A stretch of DNA of 12,114 nt from NCBI GenBank assembly GCA_029059965.1, contig JAIDUY010000186.1, forward strand, positions 1-12,114. The letters run 5' to 3'. Below, piece after piece: positions 6,674-12,114 of the stretch. The notes below the pieces were generated by a model that had not been told where the DNA came from, ran no database searches, and saw only the letters and a list, made by a program, of their open reading frames with translations. The position numbers and the translations under genes are program-made. Source of the DNA: Muribaculaceae bacterium. Its GTDB lineage: Bacteria; Bacteroidota; Bacteroidia; Bacteroidales; Muribaculaceae. Position 1 is the first letter of the stretch. Each line of letters begins with the position of its first letter.

Positions 6674-7507
6674 ATGAACAGCGAAACGAAGCCACAGAAC
6701 ATAATCGACCGCCCGCGCTACTGGCGTCTGGCCGTCGAGACCGGAGGCGACATGCTCAGGGCGCTTGCCCGCTCGACTGTCGACGACAGCGCCCTGCTCA
6801 ATTTCGCCCTGCCCCTCGACCCCCTCGCCGCCAATCCGACTGCGGCGCTCGAGGAAGCCGTCTACTCCGTGCCGGCCCTGCTGAGCGACTTCGGCCGGGT
6901 GGACGTGGTGGTGCGCACGGGTGCCTTCACCGTCGTTCCCGATGTTCTGGACGAGGGCGGACGCATGGCCGCCGCCGAGTGCGCCGGCATAGTCGGCGAC
7001 AGCGACACCCTGCGCACCGACACGCTGCCCGACTGCGAGGCCGCCGTGATGTGGTCGCTGCCCTCCGACACGGCCAACTTCCTTGCGCGCACCTTCCGCA
7101 ACCCGCGGCTGCACAGCCATATCGGTGTGCTCGCCCGCTACTTCGGCCGAAAGTCGGCCATGGGCAACTGCGGCAAGACCTTCGTGCACTTCAACGGCAT
7201 GGAGAGCATCGACATAGTGGCCTTCGGAGCCGACGGGCGTCTGCTGACGCTCGCCACGCGGCAGGCTGCCACCGATAACGACGCCCTCTACTTCATCCTC
7301 GCTACCATCGGCGCCAACCGCTTCGCCGTCGAGACCGACGAACTGCTGCTCTGCGGCGACCGTCGCCGACGCGAGTCTCTGTCGCCCACCCTCAGACGCT
7401 ACGTCCGTTCGGTGCTCCCCGTCATCTTCCCCTCTGCGGCCTATCGCGCCGGTGGCGACGCCATGGACGCCCCGTTCCCACTTGTAATACTACCTTTATG
7501 CGAATAA
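6674..7507 (+). CDS. DUF3822 family protein
   Basis: This 277-residue protein is probably a DUF3822 member, a Bacteroidetes-restricted family of unknown function usually found beside rsmD, as here. Recognisable features are the central HFNGMESIDIVAFGADGRL stretch, the following NDALYFIL segment, and the C-terminal LLCGDRRRRESLSP ... VRSVLPVIFP pattern. There is no signal peptide or membrane segment, so it is cytoplasmic. I chose the ATG at 6674 because the in-frame GTG at 6665 overlaps the predicted -7 box. Its stop codon overlaps the rsmD start by 10 nt (ATGCGAATAA), so the two are translationally coupled. A role linked to ribosomal RNA modification is suggested only by this neighbourhood. 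Confidence 0.75.
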   Translation: MNSETKPQNIIDRPRYWRLAVETGGDMLRALARSTVDDSALLNFALPLDPLAANPTAALEEAVYSVPALLSDFGRVDVVVRTGAFTVVPDVLDEGGRMAAAECAGIVGDSDTLRTDTLPDCEAAVMWSLPSDTANFLARTFRNPRLHSHIGVLARYFGRKSAMGNCGKTFVHFNGMESIDIVAFGADGRLLTLATRQAATDNDALYFILATIGANRFAVETDELLLCGDRRRRESLSPTLRRYVRSVLPVIFPSAAYRAGGDAMDAPFPLVILPLCE

Positions 7508-8055
7508 TACGAGGCAAATACGGACGACGTCGTTTCGATGTGCCCGTCAACATCACGGCGCGCCCAACCACCGACTTCGCGCGCGAGAACATATTCAACG
7601 TGCTCGAAAACATAGTCGATTTCGAGGAGTGTCGCGCCCTGGACCTCTTTGCCGGAACCGGTGCCGTGAGCTTCGAGTTCCTCTCGCGCGGCTGCCCCTC
7701 GGTGACAGCCGTCGAGAAAGCGCGTACCCAGCAGCAGTTCATCGCCAAGGTCGCCCGCGAGCTCGGCGACGACAACCTGAATCTTGTCCGCGGCGACGCC
7801 CTTCGCTTCATCGAATCGTGCGGCGGACGCTTCGACCTGGTCTTCGCCGACCCTCCCTACGACATGGACGGCTTCGGCGAAATCCCCGGCAAGGTGCTGG
7901 AGTCGGGCATGCTCAATCCCGGCGCCGTCTTCGTGATGGAGCATTCGAAGAAGTACGACTTCTCGGCGCTGCCGCACTTCAGCGAGCACCGCGCCTACGG
8001 CTCGGTCAATTTCTCCATATTCCGCATCCCGGAAGCCGAAGCCGACGAAAACTGA
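7498..8055 (+). CDS. rsmD: 16S rRNA (guanine(966)-N(2))-methyltransferase RsmD
   Basis: This 185-residue cytoplasmic enzyme transfers a methyl group from S-adenosylmethionine to G966 (E. coli numbering) of 16S rRNA in the small subunit. It has the family's N-terminal pattern (MRIIRGKYGRRRF, then ARPTTDFARENIFNVL), the SAM-binding motif I LDLFAGTGAVSFEFLSRG from residue 48, the acidic motif II (TAVEK, 70-74) and the catalytic motif IV DPPY at 118-121. Its length is normal. It begins inside the end of the DUF3822 gene with a 10-nt overlap, so translation is probably coupled. Confidence 0.93.
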   Translation: MRIIRGKYGRRRFDVPVNITARPTTDFARENIFNVLENIVDFEECRALDLFAGTGAVSFEFLSRGCPSVTAVEKARTQQQFIAKVARELGDDNLNLVRGDALRFIESCGGRFDLVFADPPYDMDGFGEIPGKVLESGMLNPGAVFVMEHSKKYDFSALPHFSEHRAYGSVNFSIFRIPEAEADEN

Positions 8056-8074
8056 ACACTTATCATAAACGACT

Positions 8075-8893
8075 ATGAAAAACGTATTTAAAAGTCTTAT
8101 ACCGGCTCTGTTGGCTGTCGTCGGCAGCATCCTGCCCGCTTCGGCCTACACGGTCGACACCATCGCCGTGAGCGGTCCCGGCCTCGGCCATCCCATGCCC
8201 GCCCTCGTCATCGTTCCCGACGGCGAGGCCGGCGCGCGCTATCCCTCGGTCTACCTGCTGCACGGATACGGCGGCGACGCCGACAACTGGTACGGTCATC
8301 AGCCCCGCATCGGCGAGCTCGCCGACGAATACGGCATGGTCATCGTCACCCCCGGCGTGGGCAACACCTGGTACTTCGACGCCACCGGCAAGCCCGACCA
8401 GCAGATAGAGACCTTCATGACGCAGACACTCGTGCCCTACATCGACCGCAACTATCCCACCGTCGACAGCCGCGCCAAGCGTGCCGTCGCCGGCCTCAGC
8501 ATGGGCGGCCACGGCGCCTACCGCCTCGCCGCGCGCCATCCGCAGCTCTTCGGCGCGGCGGGCACCATCAGCGGCGCCGTCGACATCCGCCCCTTCGCCG
8601 AGCGATGGAAGATAGCCGAGATTCTCGGACCCCGCGAGCAGAATCCCGAGGTGTGGGACCAGGCTACCGTGGCCACGATGATTGACCGGATAAAGGCCGC
8701 CGACCTCGCACTGAGCATCGACTGCGGCGCCGACGACTTCTTCGCCGGAGTCAACGAGCAGCTGCACCGCGACCTCCTCGAGGCCGGTGTGCCCCACGAC
8801 TACACCTCGCGCCCCGGAGGACACTCGTGGAAGTACTGGAACAACGCCGTGCTCTATCAGCTCCTCTTCTTCAACGAATTTTTCAACCGATAA
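8075..8893 (+). CDS. Secreted alpha/beta-hydrolase esterase (putative esterase / esterase D-like)
   Basis: This 272-residue protein has a signal peptide (residues 1-24, ending PASA) and a PF00756-type esterase fold. The nucleophile elbow GLSMGG puts the serine at 142. H250 in GGHSW is the likely catalytic histidine, and the acid is probably D220 or D221 in DCGADDFF. LLHGYGG at 61-67 supplies the oxyanion-hole region. It belongs with the S-formylglutathione hydrolase / feruloyl- and acetyl-xylan-esterase type proteins common in Bacteroidales. It should act in the periplasm or outside, removing acyl groups from carbohydrates or small esters; the substrate cannot be told. It starts 19 nt after rsmD without a visible promoter and ends 4 nt before recF, so it appears embedded in the operon. 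Confidence 0.88.
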   Translation: MKNVFKSLIPALLAVVGSILPASAYTVDTIAVSGPGLGHPMPALVIVPDGEAGARYPSVYLLHGYGGDADNWYGHQPRIGELADEYGMVIVTPGVGNTWYFDATGKPDQQIETFMTQTLVPYIDRNYPTVDSRAKRAVAGLSMGGHGAYRLAARHPQLFGAAGTISGAVDIRPFAERWKIAEILGPREQNPEVWDQATVATMIDRIKAADLALSIDCGADDFFAGVNEQLHRDLLEAGVPHDYTSRPGGHSWKYWNNAVLYQLLFFNEFFNR

Positions 8894-8897
8894 GAGC

Positions 8898-10013
8898 ATG
8901 ATTCTCAAATCGCTGTCGCTGACAAACTTCAAGAACATCGCCTCGGCCTCGCTGGAGTTCTCGCCCAAAATCAACTGCTTTCTGGGCAACAACGGCATGG
9001 GCAAGAGCAACCTGCTGGACGCTCTCTACCTGCTGAGCTTCTGCAAGAGCTTCACGGGCGTGACCGACAGCCAGCTCATACGCCGCGGCGAGGACTTCGC
9101 CATGGCCTCGGGACGCTACGGACGCCGGGGACTCGACGAGGACCTCGCGGCCGCAATACGCCCCGGGCGGCGCAAGAGCTTCAAGCGCAGCGGTAAGGAA
9201 TACAAACGCCTCGCCGACCACATCGGCGCCTTCCCCCTGGTGCTCCTGTCGCCCGCCGACATGGAGCTGACTGCCGGCGAGCCCTCCGAGCGGCGCCGTT
9301 TCGTCGACCAGATTGCATCGCAGAGCGACCCGCGCTACCTCGACGCCCTCGTGCGCTACGGCGACGCCATGGAGCAGCGCAACCGCCTGCTGCGCGCCGA
9401 AAGCGAGGACAGCGCCCTCTACGAGGCCCTCGAGCTGCAGATGGATGCCGCAGGCACCTACGTCTGCCGCTGTCGCGCCGCCTGCATCGAGGCGCTCGAA
9501 CCGGTGTTCCGCAGATACTACGCAGGCATTGCCGACGGCGAGCTCCCCGCGCTGGCCTATGCGCCCTCGCTGCGCGAGAATGCCGGACAGCCCGGCGCCA
9601 TCGCCGACAAGCTTGCAGCCTCGCGAAAGCGTGACCTCATCCTGGGCTACACCGCCTCGGGTCCGCACCGCGACGACATCGAGATGACCCTCGACGGCGC
9701 CCCCGTGCGGCGCATCGCATCGCAGGGACAGACCAAGACCTACACCTCGGCGCTGCGCTTCGCCCAGTACGAGCTGCTGCGCCGCGACCTGGGCATCAGC
9801 CCCCTGCTGCTGCTCGACGATATTTTCGACAAGCTCGACGCCCGCCGCGTGGAACGCATCATCGCCACCGTGGCCGACAGCGCTTCCTTCGGACAGATTT
9901 TCATCACCGACACCAACCGCCGCCATCTTGACGAGACCGTGCGCGAAATCAGCGGCACGGGTGCCCCGTCGAGGCTGTGGACGGTGGAAAACGGAATATT
10001 CACACAGCTATGA
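8898..10013 (+). CDS. recF: DNA replication/repair protein RecF
   Basis: This 371-residue SMC/ABC-like ATPase binds gapped DNA and helps load RecA through RecOR. The Walker A motif is GNNGMGKSN (30-38), the ABC signature region is SQGQTKT (275-281), and Walker B with D-loop is LLLLDDIFDKLD (303-314). The family motif SGPHRDD precedes the signature. The ATG at 8898 gives the standard N-terminus MILKSLSLTNFKNI; the frame is open upstream to 8787, but those codons are out-of-frame esterase sequence. It lies 4 nt after the esterase stop codon and its own TGA overlaps the next start in ATGA, indicating coupled translation. Its length is normal and all ATPase motifs are intact. Confidence 0.95.
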   Translation: MILKSLSLTNFKNIASASLEFSPKINCFLGNNGMGKSNLLDALYLLSFCKSFTGVTDSQLIRRGEDFAMASGRYGRRGLDEDLAAAIRPGRRKSFKRSGKEYKRLADHIGAFPLVLLSPADMELTAGEPSERRRFVDQIASQSDPRYLDALVRYGDAMEQRNRLLRAESEDSALYEALELQMDAAGTYVCRCRAACIEALEPVFRRYYAGIADGELPALAYAPSLRENAGQPGAIADKLAASRKRDLILGYTASGPHRDDIEMTLDGAPVRRIASQGQTKTYTSALRFAQYELLRRDLGISPLLLLDDIFDKLDARRVERIIATVADSASFGQIFITDTNRRHLDETVREISGTGAPSRLWTVENGIFTQL

Positions 10014-10300
10014 GACGTACACACCCCCGCGCCATAGGCGAGATTATGGAGGACATGGTGGCCCGCACAGGCCTGCGCCCCGAGCTGCAGCGCCACACCG
10101 CCGAGTCGGCATGGCCGCTCGTGGCCGGGCAGCACATCGCCGCCTTCACACGATGCGTCGTGCTCCGCGGACGCACCCTGCACGTCTATCTCAACTCGGC
10201 GGCGCTGAAAGAGGAGCTCGGCTACTCGCGCGACACCCTGCGCGAGCGCATCAACGAGATTGTCGGCGAGGACCTTGTGGATAACGTTGCAATTCATTAG
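10010..10300 (+). CDS. DUF721 (DciA-like) protein
   Basis: This 96-residue protein matches the compact DUF721 domain: W35 with the following PLVAGQHIAAFT, then LRGRTLHVYLNSAALKEEL (53-71) and a terminal INEIVGEDLVDNV (81-93). DUF721 defines DciA, the widespread loader or recruiter of the replicative helicase DnaB in bacteria lacking DnaC, so that is the best functional guess. Proof in Bacteroidetes is not visible here. The start overlaps the recF stop as ATGA; an alternative GTG at 9977 would add 11 residues inside recF and is less likely. The recF-DUF721 pairing occurs in distant phyla, which supports a DNA-replication role. The protein is essentially the domain alone, without a long extension. 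Confidence 0.82.
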   Translation: MRRTHPRAIGEIMEDMVARTGLRPELQRHTAESAWPLVAGQHIAAFTRCVVLRGRTLHVYLNSAALKEELGYSRDTLRERINEIVGEDLVDNVAIH

Positions 10301-10324
10301 ACCAGACAGACAAAACATAAGCAT

Positions 10325-10768
10325 ATGTCATACCAAATACCCAACCCGGGATTCGAATTCCGCCACCGCACGGCGGTTCAGGTGCGTTTCAACGACTTCG
10401 ATATGTTCGGCCACGCCAACAACGGCGCCTACCTGCAGTACTGCGACGTGGCCAAGGTGGCCTACTTCACGCAGTTTCTCGACGGACCCTTCGACCCTGC
10501 CGCCGCAGGGCTGGTCATTGCGAGCATACACTGCGAGTTCATCGAGCAGATAGTGCCCTCCGACGACGTCGAGGTGCTCACCGCCGTGGCCTCCATAGGC
10601 ACGAGCTCGCTTGTGCTGGAGCAGCGCGTCGTAAGCCGCGGAGGCCGCAAGGTCCACGCCACCGTGCGCAATGTCATGGTCCAGTTCGACCCCGCGACCC
10701 GCACCCCGAAGCCCATCGACGACGACTGGCGCCGCCGAATCGGCGACTTCGAGGGCCGGACTCTCTGA
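10325..10768 (+). CDS. Acyl-CoA thioesterase, 4HBT hotdog fold (YbgC/FadM-like)
   Basis: This 147-residue cytoplasmic protein is a single hotdog domain of the 4-hydroxybenzoyl-CoA thioesterase group, which hydrolyses acyl-CoA thioesters. The active-site helix region reads RFNDFDMFGHANNGAYLQY (21-39), with D26 in the position of the known catalytic aspartate and the GHxNN motif intact. VIASIHCEFIEQI and the VHATVRNVMVQFD strand complete the fold. The physiological acyl-CoA is unknown. It lies 24 nt after the DUF721 gene and is probably the last gene of that transcript, since a promoter for asnS follows. Confidence 0.88.
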   Translation: MSYQIPNPGFEFRHRTAVQVRFNDFDMFGHANNGAYLQYCDVAKVAYFTQFLDGPFDPAAAGLVIASIHCEFIEQIVPSDDVEVLTAVASIGTSSLVLEQRVVSRGGRKVHATVRNVMVQFDPATRTPKPIDDDWRRRIGDFEGRTL

Positions 10769-10771
10769 GAT

Positions 10772-10803
10772 TTTGCGTTTTTGCAATATTTTCACTATCT
10801 TTG
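10772..10803 (+). promoter_or_regulatory. asnS promoter (-33 TTTG, -7 TATCTTTG)
   Basis: TTTG at 10772-10775 and TATCTTTG at 10796-10803 are spaced by exactly 20 bp in an A/T-rich gap of 65 nt. The predicted start near 10808 leaves a leader of about 26 nt before the ATG at 10834. This is the best promoter match in the window and marks asnS as its own unit. I see no terminator hairpin between the thioesterase stop and this promoter. Confidence 0.75.
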
Positions 10804-10833
10804 CCGACCAAATATACAACAGCTTAAGCAAGA

Positions 10834-12114
10834 ATGAAACGCACCAAAATTGTCGATATATTTCAGCCCGCTCTCATCGGGACTGAAGTGAGCGTGATGG
10901 GCTGGGTCCGCACCCGCCGAGGCAACAAGAACGTACAGTTCGTGGCCCTCAACGATGGCTCCACCGTGCGAAACCTTCAGATTGTGTTCGACCTGGGCAA
11001 GTTCAGCGAAGACAGCCTCCGTGCCGTCACCACCGGCTCGTCCATCCATGTGACAGGCCGCCTGGTCGAATCCATGGGCAAAGGCCAGACATGCGAGGTG
11101 CAGGCCGATACCCTCGAGGTGTTCGGTACTGCCGACCCCAACGAATATCCCCTTCAGAAAAAAGGACATACCCTCGAATTCCTCCGCGAGAAGGCACACC
11201 TGCGCCCCCGCACGGCAACTTTCGGTGCCATCCTGCGCATTCGCAGCGCCCTTGCCTTCGCCATCCACAAGTTCTTCCAGGAACGGGGCTTCTTCTACCT
11301 CAACACCCCGCTCATCACAGCCAGCGACTGTGAGGGCGCAGGCGCCATGTTCCAGGTAACCACTCTGCCTATGGACAAGCTTCCCCGCACCGAGGAAGGC
11401 GCCATAGACTACTCCAAGGACTTCTTCGGCAAGCCCACGGCGCTCACCGTCAGCGGTCAGCTCGAGGGCGAGCTCGGAGCGACAGCCCTTGGCGCCATCT
11501 ACACCTTCGGTCCCACATTCCGTGCCGAGAACTCCAACACGCCCCGCCACCTGAGCGAGTTCTGGATGATTGAACCCGAAGTGGCATTCTTCGACATCGC
11601 CGACAACATGCAACTGGCCGAGGACTTCGTCAAGTACTGCATCGGCTACGCCCTCGAAAACTGCCGCGACGACATCGACTTCCTCGCCGAGCACTTCGAC
11701 AAGGATCTCGTCGAGCGCCTCGAGTTCGTGCTCCACAACGACTTCGTGCGCCTCACCTACACCGAAGGCATCGAAATCCTCAAGGCTTCCGGCCACAAGT
11801 TCGAATTCCCCGTCGACTGGGGCACCGACCTCCAGAGCGAGCACGAGCGCTACCTCGTCGAGGAGCACTTCCGCAGGCCCGTCATCCTCACCGACTATCC
11901 TCGCGACATCAAGGCCTTCTACATGAAGCAGAACGAGGACGGCCGCACCGTACGCGCCATGGACGTGCTCTTCCCCAAAATCGGCGAAATCATCGGCGGC
12001 AGCGAACGCGAGGCCGACTATGGCAAGCTCATGACACGCATCGAGGAGCTCAACATCCCCATGAAGGACATGTGGTGGTACCTCGACACCCGCCGCTTCG
12101 GCACCGTGCCCCAC
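10834..12114 (+). CDS. asnS: Asparaginyl-tRNA synthetase, 3' end beyond the window
   Basis: The open frame from the ATG at 10834 gives 427 residues and runs off the window. It is a class IIb aminoacyl-tRNA synthetase that charges tRNA-Asn with asparagine. Residues about 1-110 are the OB-fold anticodon-binding domain ([19 protein letters not shown]). The catalytic domain has motif 2 [21 protein letters not shown] starting at 229, and the window ends at GTVPH (423-427), where motif 3 begins. AsnRS rather than AspRS is indicated by the [11 protein letters not shown] segment and the short insertion before [10 protein letters not shown]. About 40 C-terminal residues should be missing compared with typical bacterial AsnRS. 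Having AsnRS means that Asn-tRNA need not be made by the GatCAB route. Confidence 0.95.
   Translation, partial: MKRTKIVDIFQPALIGTEVSVMGWVRTRRGNKNVQFVALNDGSTVRNLQIVFDLGKFSEDSLRAVTTGSSIHVTGRLVESMGKGQTCEVQADTLEVFGTADPNEYPLQKKGHTLEFLREKAHLRPRTATFGAILRIRSALAFAIHKFFQERGFFYLNTPLITASDCEGAGAMFQVTTLPMDKLPRTEEGAIDYSKDFFGKPTALTVSGQLEGELGATALGAIYTFGPTFRAENSNTPRHLSEFWMIEPEVAFFDIADNMQLAEDFVKYCIGYALENCRDDIDFLAEHFDKDLVERLEFVLHNDFVRLTYTEGIEILKASGHKFEFPVDWGTDLQSEHERYLVEEHFRRPVILTDYPRDIKAFYMKQNEDGRTVRAMDVLFPKIGEIIGGSEREADYGKLMTRIEELNIPMKDMWWYLDTRRFGTVPH

Noticed and set aside
8787..8897. N-terminal extension of RecF by 37 residues
   Set aside because: The added residues are esterase DNA in another frame (Ser/Thr-rich), and RecF proteins begin at MILKSLSL as at 8898.
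1..12114. CRISPR arrays, tRNA/rRNA genes, insertion sequences, phage or defence genes
   Set aside because: I looked for spaced direct repeats, clover-leaf sequences with CCA-like ends, transposase motifs and terminal repeats on both strands and found none.

Overview
The window is a stretch of a high-GC chromosome from the order Bacteroidales. The evidence is a TonB-dependent receptor with an N-terminal carboxypeptidase-D-like domain followed by a large lipoprotein with a choice-of-anchor J-type module, a DUF3822 gene overlapping rsmD, a recF-DUF721 pair, promoters of the TTTG / TAnnTTTG type, and A-rich rather than Shine-Dalgarno leaders. The family cannot be fixed by eye; Muribaculaceae would fit, and other high-GC Bacteroidales such as Alistipes relatives are possible. 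All recognisable genes lie on the + strand.

Layout. Positions 1-85 probably hold the last codons of an unrecognised gene. Positions 208-4926 are a two-gene envelope operon: an outer-membrane TonB-dependent receptor and a 656-residue putative surface lipoprotein 33 bp downstream, closed by a strong 13-bp hairpin at 4947-4982. No SusD-like gene is present, so this is not a standard SusCD pair and its substrate is unknown. After a promoter and a roughly 125-nt leader comes a secreted multidomain N-acetylmuramoyl-L-alanine amidase (5194-6636). A close-packed group follows: DUF3822 protein (6674), rsmD (7498), a secreted alpha/beta-hydrolase esterase (8075), recF (8898), a DciA-like DUF721 protein (10010) and a hotdog thioesterase (10325-10768). 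Neighbouring genes here overlap by 4-10 nt or sit within about 25 nt of each other, so they are probably co-transcribed. The last gene, asnS, has its own good promoter and is cut by the window edge at the start of class II motif 3.

Function. The first two genes probably act together in outer-membrane uptake. The amidase remodels peptidoglycan. The following group mixes ribosome maturation (RsmD), DNA repair and replication (RecF, DciA-like) and small-molecule ester or thioester hydrolysis. Most of the window is ordinary core genome. The parts worth a second look are the receptor/lipoprotein pair, an antisense coding-like remnant in the amidase leader, and a promoter that would give the DUF3822 gene an almost leaderless mRNA.
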